Source: Streptomyces sp. Tu6071 (GTDB taxonomy: Bacteria; Actinomycetota; Actinomycetes; Streptomycetales; Streptomycetaceae). Taken from it: a stretch of DNA of 64,000 nucleotides. Under the pieces are notes generated by a model. It did not search any database and was not told the DNA's origin. It was given only the letters and a program-made list of their open reading frames with translations. The position numbers and the translations under genes were made by a program. Positions 8,704 to 19,352 of the stretch are shown piece by piece. The stretch covers positions 5,416,945-5,480,944 of the forward strand of contig NZ_CM001165.1 in assembly GCF_000213055.1 (NCBI RefSeq). Direction: 5' to 3'. Position 1 is the stretch's first letter; each line of letters opens with the position of its first letter.

Positions 8704-9582
8704 TCACGCGCCCCCTGTCGGCCCCCCTTCCCCCGCCTCCAGCACCGTCGCCAGTCGCTTGAACCCCACGCTCTCGTAGATCCGGGCCACCTCCTCGTCC
8801 GCCGCCGTGAGGAACATCGTGCGCAGGCGGCGGGAGCGGGCCTCCGCGATCAGGGTGCGCAGGACGGCGGAGGCGTGGCCCCTGCGGCGGACCTCGGGGA
8901 GGGTGGCGACGGCGATGATCTCGGCGAGGTCGTCCAGGGTGTTGAACTGGCCCGTGGCCACGGGGCCTTCCTTCGTCTCGGCGATCGCGAGGGCGCGGGT
9001 GCCCGCGTGGATGCGGCGGGCCGCCTCGGCGGCCTCGCGGCGCAGATCTCCCGAGGCGAGGAGTTCGGCGACGGAGCCGCGGCCCTCGGGACCCCGGCCC
9101 GTGCCGGGGTACGCGAAGCCGACGTGCGCCACGGCGATCGCGTGCTCGACGCGCCAGTCGTGCGCCGCGAGGAGCCGGGCGCCGGGTGCGGGAGCGCACG
9201 CCGCCTCGCCGGAACCGTCTTCGCAGGGATCGATGAGCAGCACCGGGTGCTCCCGCACGACCAGGCCCGCCTCCTCGCAGGCGGCCCGCAGCGCCGGAGC
9301 CGTCTCCGCGAGCCACTCCAGGCCGCGCGGCGCCTGCCGTTCCCGCTGGGTGCGCAGCAGGTCCCGTACCTCCGCCGCCATGAAGGCCCGCTCCCGCTCG
9401 GCCGGGTGCGGGCGGGCGGGGAAGGCGCCCTGGAAGGGTTGCAGGTGCAGGACGAAGGGCCCGTACCGCTCTCGGACGCGGCAGCACTCGCGCGCGACCG
9501 TCTCGTGGAACCACTCGACGCGCGCGACGACGGGATCGGTGGCGCCGCTCGGTGGTACGGGTCCTGAGGCCATGGAGGACAT
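8704..9582 (-). CDS. GNAT family N-acetyltransferase
   Basis: A predicted acetyl-CoA-dependent N-acetyltransferase, 292 residues. The recognisable GNAT core is C-terminal (about 200-285), with RRRGHASAVLRTLIAEA matching the R/Q-x-x-G-x-A pyrophosphate-binding motif A and a late VARIYESVGFKRL motif B. The first half is unique and may set the acceptor, which cannot be predicted. Starts at 9582 or 9573 are both possible. It is followed at a distance by the emfourin gene on the same strand, but nothing ties their functions together. Confidence 0.85.
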   Translation of the reverse strand: MSSMASGPVPPSGATDPVVARVEWFHETVARECCRVRERYGPFVLHLQPFQGAFPARPHPAERERAFMAAEVRDLLRTQRERQAPRGLEWLAETAPALRAACEEAGLVVREHPVLLIDPCEDGSGEAACAPAPGARLLAAHDWRVEHAIAVAHVGFAYPGTGRGPEGRGSVAELLASGDLRREAAEAARRIHAGTRALAIAETKEGPVATGQFNTLDDLAEIIAVATLPEVRRRGHASAVLRTLIAEARSRRLRTMFLTAADEEVARIYESVGFKRLATVLEAGEGGPTGGA

Positions 9583-9610
9583 TCAAGCCCCCGCCGCCGG
9601 ACCCGCCCGC

Positions 9611-9892
9611 TCAGGCCCCTTCCTTGAGCACCCTCCGGAACAGCTCCCGCTGCGCCTCGCCCAGCCGCGGATCGGCCGCGTGGACGGTGCGGCCGTCGAC
9701 GGTGAGTGTGTAGCGGAAGCCGTCGGGGACGCCGCTCGGGGGCTCGGCGGCACCTTCGCGCAGGGCCTGCTCGGCGAGGGTGCGCCACTGAGGCGCGTCC
9801 GCGGCGCCCTGCGGGCTGTCCGTGTCGATCACCCCCGTACGCCGTCCGCCCGCGAAGCCGCCCGTCCGTGTCACCTCGATACGCATACCCAT
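9611..9892 (-). CDS. emfourin, protealysin-type protease inhibitor
   Basis: 93 residues with the N-terminal pattern MRIEVTRTGGFAGGRR, typical of emfourin (M4in), a small protein inhibitor of protealysin-like M4 metalloproteases. It has no signal peptide, so it would act in the cytoplasm. It lies directly downstream of, and on the same strand as, the M4 protease gene (54 bases between), the arrangement known for protealysin operons. It most likely keeps the protease silent inside the cell. Family assignment is from motif and context. The start could be 9892 or 9886. Confidence 0.85.
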   Translation of the reverse strand: MGMRIEVTRTGGFAGGRRTGVIDTDSPQGAADAPQWRTLAEQALREGAAEPPSGVPDGFRYTLTVDGRTVHAADPRLGEAQRELFRRVLKEGA

Positions 9893-9946
9893 GGATCTAC
9901 CCCGTCCGCCGTGCCGAGCACCGTCCGGGCCTCGTCGAACCGCCGC

Positions 9947-10996
9947 TCATGAGAGGGAAACCCCCACTTCCGACCACGCCTTCGTGACCGCTTCCTTCTC
10001 GTCGGCGCCGTCCGCCGCCGTGCTCGTGAGCGCCGCGAACTCCGCGAAGTCGGCCGTCGAGGACAGCTCGCCGCCCGTGAGCACGTCGAACCAGATGCGC
10101 CCGGCCCGCTCCCACGCGTATCCGCCGAGGGAGGTCGCGAGGAGGTAGAAGGCGCGGTTGGGGATGCCCGAGTTGATGTGGACGCCGCCGTTGTCCTCCT
10201 CGGTGTCCACGTAGTCGTCCATCGAGGCGGGCTGCGGGTCCTTGCCGAGCACGTCGTCGTCGTACGCGGTGCCCGGGGCCTTCATGGAGCGCAGCGCGGT
10301 GCCCTGGACGTCGGGGGCGAGGAGTTCGTCGCCGATGAGCCAGTCCGCGTCCTCGGCGCGCTGCTGCTTCGCGTACTGCTTGACGAGGGAGCCGAAGACG
10401 TCCGAGATCGACTCGTTGAGCGCGCCCGCCTGGTCCTGGTACTCCAGGTTCGCCGTGTGCTGCGTGACGCCGTGGGTCAGTTCGTGGCCGATGACGTCGA
10501 CCGGGAGCGTGAAGTCGAGGAAGATCTCGCCGTCCCCGTCGCCGAAGACCATCTGGTCGCCGTCCCAGAACGCGTTGTTGTACTCGCGGTCGTAGTGGAC
10601 GCTCGCGACGAGGGGCAGCCCGCGCCCGTCGATGGAGTCGCGGCCGAAGACCTTGCGGTAGAGGTCGAAGGTCGCGCCGAGCCCCGCGTACGCGCGGTTG
10701 ACGCTCGCGTCGCGCGTCGGCTCCTGGCCCTCGGCGCGCACCTTGTGGCCCGGGAGGCGGATGCCGTGCCGGGCGTCGTAGATGGTGCGGTCCGGGGTCT
10801 CGGAGTCGGTCGGTGCCCCGGCGGGGGCGGCGAGCGTGAGCGCGAGCGCCGTCTGCCGGCGCTGGTGGCGGCGGCCCGCGTCCTCGTCGAGCGTGCGGCG
10901 CGCGGCGGCGTGGCCCGCCCGCGCGAGGTGGTCGAGCAGGTGCGGAGGGACGATCGTGCAGAAGGTCTGGTGCGGGAGGTGCGGGTGTGTGTTCAT
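9947..10996 (-). CDS. M4 family (protealysin-like) metalloprotease
   Basis: A zinc metallopeptidase of the thermolysin family, 349 residues. Visible are HELTH (171-175, zinc ligands H171 and H175, catalytic E172), the third ligand E195 in GALNESISD, and a late GGVHINSGIPNRAFY carrying the active-site His. The propeptide is short (about 50 residues) with a PPHLL motif as in protealysin, and there is no signal peptide. Protealysin-type enzymes with short propeptides are cytoplasmic or released non-classically, unlike thermolysin. ATG 10996 is chosen; reading further upstream is non-coding. The adjacent emfourin gene supports the assignment. Confidence 0.93.
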   Translation of the reverse strand: MNTHPHLPHQTFCTIVPPHLLDHLARAGHAAARRTLDEDAGRRHQRRQTALALTLAAPAGAPTDSETPDRTIYDARHGIRLPGHKVRAEGQEPTRDASVNRAYAGLGATFDLYRKVFGRDSIDGRGLPLVASVHYDREYNNAFWDGDQMVFGDGDGEIFLDFTLPVDVIGHELTHGVTQHTANLEYQDQAGALNESISDVFGSLVKQYAKQQRAEDADWLIGDELLAPDVQGTALRSMKAPGTAYDDDVLGKDPQPASMDDYVDTEEDNGGVHINSGIPNRAFYLLATSLGGYAWERAGRIWFDVLTGGELSSTADFAEFAALTSTAADGADEKEAVTKAWSEVGVSLS

Positions 10997-11207
10997 GCAC
11001 ACACGGTTACCCCGTACATGCGCACTGTCACGAGCTGTGGGGGACTTTCGTACGAACGAGGGACATATCACGTACGCAGGTTTAGATCGTCTCCCGCCCG
11101 ACAGCAGATAATGGGACCGACGGAGCCGGACGATGGAGTCATGCCTCGTCCCGCATGGTGATACGGAATCTCGCGCCTCGCGGGACTCGGCTAAGGTGCG
11201 GAGCATC

Positions 11208-11255
11208 ATGCGTTTCGGGCTGCTTCTTCTTAGCTGCCGCGGCGAGGGTCTGTAG
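11208..11255 (+). CDS. leuA leader peptide (leucine attenuation)
   Basis: A 15-codon ORF, MRFGLLLLSCRGEGL, begins 144 bases before leuA. Four consecutive Leu codons are CTG CTT CTT CTT, and CTT is a rare codon in such a GC-rich genome. This matches the leader-peptide attenuation of leuA described for Streptomyces: ribosome stalling at Leu codons when leucyl-tRNA is scarce would favour the antiterminator. GGAG lies close before the ATG, overlapping the region GTGCGGAGC. Confidence 0.8.
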   Translation: MRFGLLLLSCRGEGL

Positions 11256-11260
11256 TCGTA

Positions 11261-13157
<1,897 letters not shown>

Positions 13158-13595
13158 GGCACTTGCCCGTACGGGCGTGACCGGGCGGTACGGGGACGAC
13201 CTCCCCGTACCCCCGCCACCCCCGCGCCGGGCGCGCCGCACGGGCCGCCGACCGCCCCCGTACGACACGCCCGGAACCCGGCCGGCGACCCCCTCGGCCG
13301 TCAACCGCCTTCCCCCACGCCTCACCCCTCGCGCGGGAGTTCGCGCTGTCATGACCACGCAGGCCCCGCAGGGTTCACTCCCTGTCGGGGCCTGCGGTCA
13401 CTCTCGGCCAGGTATCGACCGAGTAACGCCGGGGTACTGACGTCATCACGGCGATGTGGCTAACATCACGCCAAGGCGTCGGACACCCGGCGCCACCGTG
13501 CGGGGCATCCCAGTCCCCGTGCGCACAGCGGGTTCGCCCGTGGGCAGGACGAGCGCGGTGCGAGGACGCACGCGCGCCGAATAGGGAGGTGCGCC
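13158..13595. other. 438-bp intergenic region after leuA
   Basis: No gene is supported. The first 60 bases hold the leuA terminator. The remainder is C-rich low-complexity sequence and then a more mixed stretch (about 13390-13560) with the presumed promoter of the TerB gene. ORFs here have poor codon-position bias. Confidence 0.6.
13187..13211 (+). terminator. leuA terminator hairpin
   Basis: GGTACGGGGA pairs with TCCCCGTACC across a five-base loop, 30 bases after the leuA stop codon. Confidence 0.75.
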
Positions 13596-14348
13596 GTGGC
13601 ACGAGCCGGAGGCAGGGGCGAGGACCGTCACCAGCGGTCGGGGACCGGACCACACCGCACGCCGCCCGCCCGTTACGGCCCGCTGCGGCTGCGGACGCGC
13701 TGGAACGTCGAGAGCGACGGCGAGTTCTTCTGCCCCGACTGCGGCGGCGACCGCGCCTACGTGCGCAAGACCGGGAGCAAGTACGTCGCCCTCCTCGGCG
13801 TCCCGCTCCTCCCGCGCGGCACGACGGGCCCCGTCGTCGAGTGCGGCGCCTGCACCGCCGAGTACGGCGTCGAAGCGCTCGAACACCCCACGACGGCCCG
13901 CTTCGGCGCGCTCCTGCGCGACGCCGTGCACACCGTCGTCGTCGCCGTGCTCGCCGCGAGCGGCACCGCCTCGCGCTCCACGATGGACGCGGCCGTCGCG
14001 ACCGTCCGCGCGGCCGGCTGGACCGACTGCGAGGACGACCAGCTCTACGCCCTCATGCGCGCCCTCGCCGAGGACCCCGGCTCCCCGGTCTGCCCCGACG
14101 ACCCGGCCGAGGCCGAGACCGCCGCGCTCACGCTGGCCATAGAGCTCCACGAGTCCCTCGACCCGCTCGCCCCCCACCTCGCGGCACTCGGCCGCGCCTC
14201 GATCCTCCTCCAGGGCGCCCGCGTCGCCCTCGCGGACGGCCCCTACACCTCCGCCGAGCGCGAGGCGCTGAACGTCGTGGGCGCGGCGCTGCTCCTGGAC
14301 ACGGAGGAGGTCGGGCGGCTGCTGGAGGAGGCGAAGACACCGTCCTGA
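13596..14348 (+). CDS. zinc-ribbon/TerB domain protein
   Basis: 250 residues. The N-terminal basic, disordered lead (1-40) is followed by a zinc ribbon with CPDCGGD and VECGACTAEYG (two CxxC pairs at about residues 48-51 and 88-91). A C-terminal TerB-like helical domain (about 110-245) comes next. TerB domains are membrane-adjacent stress or metal-linked modules, and the molecular role here is not known. GTG 13596 is supported by GGAGGTGC 7-8 bases before. It lies downstream of leuA but is separated by a terminator and a long spacer. Confidence 0.8.
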   Translation: MARAGGRGEDRHQRSGTGPHRTPPARYGPLRLRTRWNVESDGEFFCPDCGGDRAYVRKTGSKYVALLGVPLLPRGTTGPVVECGACTAEYGVEALEHPTTARFGALLRDAVHTVVVAVLAASGTASRSTMDAAVATVRAAGWTDCEDDQLYALMRALAEDPGSPVCPDDPAEAETAALTLAIELHESLDPLAPHLAALGRASILLQGARVALADGPYTSAEREALNVVGAALLLDTEEVGRLLEEAKTPS

Positions 14349-14625
14349 GGGGTCTCTCCTGAGGGGTCCGTCCCGAGAGGGTCCGGGCGCAGGAAGCGTG
14401 ACATTGCCGGGAATCCCGGAGCTTGCGGAGAACATGTCAGTTCCCGTACGCAAGGGCGGGTTTGCCGCCTGAATGTGCGTGCACGGTGTCCTCCGTGGAC
14501 CTTGTGTGTGCTCTTTGTGTGCGCAAACATGGCTGGTGTGACGGCTGGGTCGGGGGACACGTCGGTCGCCGTCCGCGCGCAGTGAGGCCCCACCCGGCGT
14601 CCGCCGATGGTTCCTCGACCCTGGG

Positions 14626-16506
14626 ATGACTCACGTGCGCCTCACCAGACCCATGGCACTCACGGGTGCCGCTCTCGCCGCCACCCTCCTCGCGGGCTCG
14701 TTCGCGGGGGTCCCGGCCGCCGCGACCACGGGCGGCCCGGCGGCGAAGGACTCCCTCGCCTTCACCGCGCGGCTCGTCGTCGGCGACAGCCTGCGCGGCT
14801 GCTCCGCCGTCCTGGTGGCCCCGCAGTGGCTCGCGACCTCGGCCCACTGCTTCGCGGACGACCTGGCGCAGAGCCCGGGGCACGTGACCGCGGGGAAGCC
14901 GAAGTGGAAGACCACGGCGAGCATCGGGCGCACCGATCTCTCCACCGCGTCCGGACAGGTCCGCGAGGTCGTCGAGCTGGTCCCGAGGAATGACCGTGAT
15001 CTCGTCATGGCCCGCCTGGACACCCCGACGACGGGGATCGCCCCGGCGCCGCTGGCGCTCACCCCGCCCGCGGCGGGGGAGAAGCTGACCACGGCGGGCT
15101 ACGGCCGTACGCGGGAGGAGTGGGCGCCGCTCGCGCTCCACACCGCCTCCGGCGTCACGCGGTCCGTGGACGGCCCCGACCTGGCCACCGAGGGCGCGAG
15201 CGCGTCGGACGCGGTCTGCGCCGGTGACGCGGGCGGCCCCGTGCTGCGCGAGGTGGCTGGGACCTTGCGGCTGGTCGCCGTCAACAGTCGCTCCTGGCAG
15301 GGCGGTTGCTACGGGTCGGAGAGCACGGAGACCCGTACCGGCGCGGTGTCGACGCGCCTGGACGACATCACCGCCTGGGTCCAGCAGGTCGCCTCCCTGC
15401 CCCAGCGGGGCCTGCCGGTCGGGGGTGACTTCGACGGCGACGGCAAGGACGACGCCGCCGTGCTGTACGACTACGGTCTCGACAGCGCGAGCGGCAGGCG
15501 CCGGGTCGCGCTGTGGCTCCACACGAGCGAGGGCGGCCGTCTCTCGGCCCCCCGGGTCGTCTGGCAGAGCGAGGCGACGAGCTGGACCTGGAGCAACGTC
15601 AAGCTCGTCCCCGGCGACTTCGACGGCGACGGCAAGGACGACATCGGCGTCCTCTACGACAACGGCAAGACCGCCGACGGCACGAACGTGAGCGCGCTGT
15701 GGACCTTCACCAGCACGGGAGACGGCTTCGCGGAGCCGCGCCGGGTCTGGCAGAGCACGGGGAGCTGGAGCTGGGCGGCGAGCCGGCCGGTCGCGGGTGA
15801 CTTCGACGGCGACGGGAAGACCGACGTCGGCGTGCTCTACGACTACGGCAAGAACGCGAGCACCGGCCTTCAGGAAGTGGGGCTGTGGGACTTCCGGAGC
15901 ACGGGTTCCGGCTTCGCGGCCCCGAAGAAGGTGTGGACGAGCACCACGAGCTGGACCTGGAGTTCCATCAAGTCCACGGCGGGCGATTTCGACGGGGACG
16001 GCAAGGACGACATCGGCGTCCTCTACGACAACGGCAAGGACGCCAACGGGGCCTTCAAGACGGCCTGGTGGACCTTCGCGGGCACGAGCACCGGCCTCGC
16101 CGCCCCGCAGCGGGTCTGGCAGAGCACGGGAAGCTGGAGCTGGGCGGCGAGCCAGCCGCTCGCGGGGGACTTCGACGGCGACGGGAAGACCGATGCCGGG
16201 GTCCTCTACGACTACGGCAAGAACGCGAGCACCGGCCTCCAGGAGACGGGCCTGTGGACCTTCGCGAGCACGGGTTCCGGCTTCGCGGCCCCGAAGAAGG
16301 TGTGGACGAGTCCCATGAGCTGGACGGCGAGCCGGTCGCTCGCCTTCGGCGGTGACTTCGACGGGGACGGCAAGGACGACGTCGGCACCCTGTACGACAA
16401 CGGGATCGGCGCGGACGGGCGCCAGACCTACGGCCTGTGGCGGTTCACCAGCACGGGTCTCGGCGTGAGCGGGCCCGTCCGCGACTGGTACAGCCCCCTG
16501 TCCTGA
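14626..16506 (+). CDS. secreted trypsin-like protein with FG-GAP repeats; catalytic Ser replaced
   Basis: 626 residues. A signal peptide (about 1-33: basic start, hydrophobic core, cleavage near AAA) is followed by an S1 (chymotrypsin-like) domain (about 42-255). H74 lies in TSAHC and D125 in DRDLVMARL, as expected, but the usual GDSGGP is GDAGGP: the nucleophile position, residue 202, is Ala (codon GCG at 15229-15231). Six VCBS/FG-GAP-like repeats follow (about 265-620), each with a calcium-binding DFDGDGK motif at intervals near 60 residues. It probably acts outside the cell as a binding protein rather than a protease. It stands alone, with a strong terminator downstream. Confidence 0.88.
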   Translation: MTHVRLTRPMALTGAALAATLLAGSFAGVPAAATTGGPAAKDSLAFTARLVVGDSLRGCSAVLVAPQWLATSAHCFADDLAQSPGHVTAGKPKWKTTASIGRTDLSTASGQVREVVELVPRNDRDLVMARLDTPTTGIAPAPLALTPPAAGEKLTTAGYGRTREEWAPLALHTASGVTRSVDGPDLATEGASASDAVCAGDAGGPVLREVAGTLRLVAVNSRSWQGGCYGSESTETRTGAVSTRLDDITAWVQQVASLPQRGLPVGGDFDGDGKDDAAVLYDYGLDSASGRRRVALWLHTSEGGRLSAPRVVWQSEATSWTWSNVKLVPGDFDGDGKDDIGVLYDNGKTADGTNVSALWTFTSTGDGFAEPRRVWQSTGSWSWAASRPVAGDFDGDGKTDVGVLYDYGKNASTGLQEVGLWDFRSTGSGFAAPKKVWTSTTSWTWSSIKSTAGDFDGDGKDDIGVLYDNGKDANGAFKTAWWTFAGTSTGLAAPQRVWQSTGSWSWAASQPLAGDFDGDGKTDAGVLYDYGKNASTGLQETGLWTFASTGSGFAAPKKVWTSPMSWTASRSLAFGGDFDGDGKDDVGTLYDNGIGADGRQTYGLWRFTSTGLGVSGPVRDWYSPLS

Positions 16507-16512
16507 GCCCGC

Positions 16513-16550
16513 GGCGCCGGGGGCCGGCCCACCCGGCCACCCCCGGCGCC
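16513..16550 (+). terminator. terminator hairpin after the FG-GAP protein
   Basis: GGCGCCGGGGG (16513-16523) and CCCCCGGCGCC (16540-16550) form an 11-bp stem seven bases after the stop codon. A further GGCCGG/CCGGCC pairing is possible inside. Confidence 0.75.
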
Positions 16551-16662
16551 CGCCCTGCCACCGCCCGCTCGGCCCCCACGGGCGCCCGGCCGGGTCACTC
16601 GCGGGGAACACGGGACGGGTTCCCGGAAAAGGTGACAGGTTCTGACGGGATGGGCGCCCACG

Positions 16663-17631
16663 ATGGACGTCATGGACCACACCACGCGGGAACAGCGGCG
16701 GACGGCGGACGAACGTCCCCTCGCCGGCAGGATCGCGCTCGTCGCCGGAGCGACGCGCGGGCTCGGCAGGGCCATCGCCGTCGCGCTCGGCGCGGCGGGG
16801 GCGACCGTCTATGTGACGGGTCGCACGACCCGTGCGCACACGAGCGAGGTCGGGCGACCGCAGGAGACGATCGAGGAGACCGGTGAACTCGTCACGGCCG
16901 CCGGGGGTACCGGGATCGCCGTACCGACCGACCATCTCGACGAGGAGCGGGCCCGTGCGCTCTTCGCGCGGATCGAGGCGGACCACGGACGGCTCGACAT
17001 CCTCGTCAACGACCTCTGGGGCGGTGAACACCTCGTCGCGGAGCACGTGTTCGGCAAGAAGAGCTGGGAGACGCCGCTCGCGGACGGCCTGCGCATGCTC
17101 GACCTCGGCGTCCGCTCGCACGTCATCACGGCGGGTCTCGCGCTCCCGCTCCTGATCCGCTCGGACGGCCCCGTGCACATCGAAGTCACCGACGGCACGG
17201 CCGAGTTCAACGAGCGCTTCCGCGACAACCTGTACTTCGACATCGCCAAGACCACCCCGCACCGCATCGCCTTCGCCCTCTCCGAGGAGCTGGCCCCCTT
17301 CAACGGCACCGCGCTCAGCGTGAGTCCGGGCTTCCTGCGCTCCGAGCAGATGCTCTCCTTCTTCGGGGTCACGGAGGAGAACTGGCGCGAAGCCGTCGCC
17401 CAGGAACCGCACTTCGCGATCGCCGAGTCCCCCCACTACCTCGCCCGCGGCCTCGCCGCCCTCGCCGCCGACCCCCAGCGCGCCCGCTGGTCGGGCACAT
17501 CCGCGTCGAGCGCGGAGCTCGCGAGCGCCTACGACCTGACGGACGTGGACGGCAGCCGCCCGGACTCGTTCGCGTATTTCAAGGACGTGGTGTTCGGGGG
17601 GAAGAAGGGGGTGCCGGAGGACTACCGATGA
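16663..17631 (+). CDS. SDR family oxidoreductase, atypical active site
   Basis: A short-chain dehydrogenase/reductase, 322 residues. The cofactor-binding GATRGLGRA (about 30-38) is clear, but the structural NNAG motif is replaced by NDLWG. In the catalytic region (LYFDIAKT) Tyr is five residues before Lys instead of four, so the classical YxxxK is not present. This variant resembles a recognisable SDR subgroup with unassigned substrate. The start could be ATG 16663 or the in-frame ATG at 16672. It stands alone and is convergent with the NUDIX gene. Confidence 0.87.
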   Translation: MDVMDHTTREQRRTADERPLAGRIALVAGATRGLGRAIAVALGAAGATVYVTGRTTRAHTSEVGRPQETIEETGELVTAAGGTGIAVPTDHLDEERARALFARIEADHGRLDILVNDLWGGEHLVAEHVFGKKSWETPLADGLRMLDLGVRSHVITAGLALPLLIRSDGPVHIEVTDGTAEFNERFRDNLYFDIAKTTPHRIAFALSEELAPFNGTALSVSPGFLRSEQMLSFFGVTEENWREAVAQEPHFAIAESPHYLARGLAALAADPQRARWSGTSASSAELASAYDLTDVDGSRPDSFAYFKDVVFGGKKGVPEDYR

Positions 17632-17656
17632 GGTGAGGGGGGGCGCGGCGGCGGCA

Positions 17657-17680
17657 AGGGTGGGCAGGAGCGCCCGCCCT
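17657..17680. terminator. hairpin between convergent SDR and NUDIX genes
   Basis: AGGGTGGGC (17657-17665) pairs with GCCCGCCCT (17672-17680), with one G-T wobble on one strand. It is placed to serve both genes. Confidence 0.6.
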
Positions 17681-17690
17681 CCCCGTGCCC

Positions 17691-18353
17691 TCACTGCCGG
17701 AACGGGCCCTCCAGCGCCGCCCATTGCAGGAGCATGACCGTCTTCGCGTCCGCGATGCGGCCGTCGCGGATCATCGACAGGGCCTCCGGGAAGGGGAGTT
17801 CGAGGACCTCGATGTCCTCTCCCTCCTCCGCCAGGCCGCCGCCCCGGCTCACGCGGTCGGCGGGAGTGTACGGGGCCGCGTAGAAGTGGAGGCGTTCGGT
17901 GACCGAGCCGGGGCTCATGTACGTGTCGTAGACGTGGGTCAACGGGCCCAGGCGGACGCCGAGTTCCTCCTCCGCCTCCCGGCGGATCGCCGCCTCCGGG
18001 CGGTCCGCGTCGAGCAGCCCCGCCGCCGCCTCGACCAGCATGCCGTCCGGGTGCTCGTTCACGTAGGCCGGGTAGCGGAACTGGCGTGTCAGCAGCACGC
18101 GTCGGCGCTCGGCGTCGTACGGCAGGACCACCGCGCCGTCGCCCCTGTCGTACGTCTCGCGCTCCAGGGTCTGCCAGCGGCCGTCCTTGCGGCGGTACGC
18201 GAATCTCGTACGGCGCAGGACGTGCCACCCTTGCGAGGTCAGCGCGACGTCCTCGACCACGACGTCCGGGTTGCGGTCGAGGCCGCGCCCGGCCTCGTCG
18301 AGGCCGGTGCGGCCCCGGTGGTCGGGGATCTCGATGCCGGGGCGATCCGCCAC
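17691..18353 (-). CDS. NUDIX hydrolase, NudK/ADP-sugar type
   Basis: 220 residues. The Nudix box is GLLDADRPEAAIRREAEEEL, matching Gx5Ex7REUxEE, at about residues 113-134. The preceding strands (VVLPYDAERRRVLLTRQFRYP) and the following YMSPGSVTERLHFY resemble GDP-mannose or ADP-ribose pyrophosphatases of the NudK group. The exact nucleotide-sugar substrate is inferred only. GTG 18353 has AGGAG seven bases upstream. It is divergent from a DeoR-type regulator 83 bases away, which could regulate it. Confidence 0.92.
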   Translation of the reverse strand: MADRPGIEIPDHRGRTGLDEAGRGLDRNPDVVVEDVALTSQGWHVLRRTRFAYRRKDGRWQTLERETYDRGDGAVVLPYDAERRRVLLTRQFRYPAYVNEHPDGMLVEAAAGLLDADRPEAAIRREAEEELGVRLGPLTHVYDTYMSPGSVTERLHFYAAPYTPADRVSRGGGLAEEGEDIEVLELPFPEALSMIRDGRIADAKTVMLLQWAALEGPFRQ

Positions 18354-18436
18354 GAGGGGGCTCCTGGGGGTAGGGGGGAAGGGGGGACGAGCGGTAGACT
18401 ACCCGCAGGAACGTGCAAGAACAGGAGGGACTATGC

Positions 18437-19195
18437 ATGCTTGCTGCTGAACGCCGCGATCACCTCCTCGGTCTGCTGACGAACGAGGGCAAGATCATCG
18501 CCAAGGACGTCGCCGCCGACCTGGGCATCTCGGAGGACAGCGTGCGCCGCGACCTCCGCGACCTGGCCGCCGAGGGCCTGTGCCAGCGGGTGTACGGGGG
18601 TGCCCTTCCCGTCTCGCCCGCCGTCGCCGGGTACACCGCGCGGCAGGCCGTCGCCCCGGACGGCAAGCGGAAGGTCGCCGCGCTCGCCGCGAGGCTCATC
18701 CGTCCGGGCGGCGCGGTCATCCTCGACGGCGGCACGACCGCGCTCGCGCTCGCCCGCGCCCTCCCGCACGAACTGCCCTGCACGGTCATCACGCACAGCC
18801 CCACGATCGCCGCCGCGCTCCTCGACCACCCGCGTGCCGAACTCTTCCTCCTCGGCGGCCGTCTCTTCAAGCACTCGGCGGTCACGTGCGGGGCCGCCGC
18901 CGTCGAGGCCGCGCAGAACGTCTCGGCGGACCTGTGCCTCCTCGGCGTCACCGGGGTCCACCCGGAGGTCGGGCTCACGACGGGCGACGCCGACGAGGCC
19001 GCCATGAAACGCGCCCTCGCCTCCCGCGCCGCCGAGACCTACATCCTCGCCTCCTCCGAGAAGATCGGCACCGCGTCCCGCTTCCGCGTCCTGCCCTGGC
19101 AGAAGATCACCGGACTCGTCACGGACGCCGCACCCGACGACCCGGTCCTCGCCCAACTCGTGCGCCTGGGTGTGGAGATCCTGCGGGCGGAGTGA
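18437..19195 (+). CDS. DeoR family transcriptional regulator
   Basis: 252 residues. The N-terminal DeoR helix-turn-helix (about 3-57) contains AADLGISEDSVRRDLRDL, followed by the YGGA hinge. The C-terminal sugar-phosphate sensor domain (about 70-240) has the DGGTTALALARAL phosphate-binding segment. Such regulators usually repress sugar or nucleoside metabolism genes and respond to phosphorylated sugars. GGAGG eight bases before ATG 18437 decides the start. No sugar operon is adjacent; the divergent NUDIX gene and the downstream histidine phosphatase are the nearest candidates. Confidence 0.92.
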   Translation: MLAAERRDHLLGLLTNEGKIIAKDVAADLGISEDSVRRDLRDLAAEGLCQRVYGGALPVSPAVAGYTARQAVAPDGKRKVAALAARLIRPGGAVILDGGTTALALARALPHELPCTVITHSPTIAAALLDHPRAELFLLGGRLFKHSAVTCGAAAVEAAQNVSADLCLLGVTGVHPEVGLTTGDADEAAMKRALASRAAETYILASSEKIGTASRFRVLPWQKITGLVTDAAPDDPVLAQLVRLGVEILRAE

Positions 19196-19352
19196 GGGCG
19201 CGGGGGGAGCGGGGGCATCAACAGCGGTGACGGGGAGGGCGGTTCGGGCGGTACGGGAGCGGCGCCCCCGTCCCCTGGCCGGTCGCACGGAACCGCCCCA
19301 CGGGTGCGGGCGTCCCTCTCCCCGTCGTGATCACGTGCCCCGGAGGTTCCCT

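Noticed and set aside
8005..9567. 520-codon plus-strand ORF containing an 11-residue repeat
   Set aside because: It overlaps era and the GNAT gene out of frame; only the DNA repeat is real.
14434..14472. 13-codon ORF (MSVPVRKGGFAA) before the FG-GAP gene as a leader peptide
   Set aside because: No run of a single amino acid, no alternative hairpins after it, and the downstream gene is not biosynthetic.
14437..18438. Minus-strand open frame of 1333 codons
   Set aside because: It is a GC-rich antisense shadow across the FG-GAP, SDR and NUDIX genes; its composition is Arg/Gly/Pro-rich with no domain.
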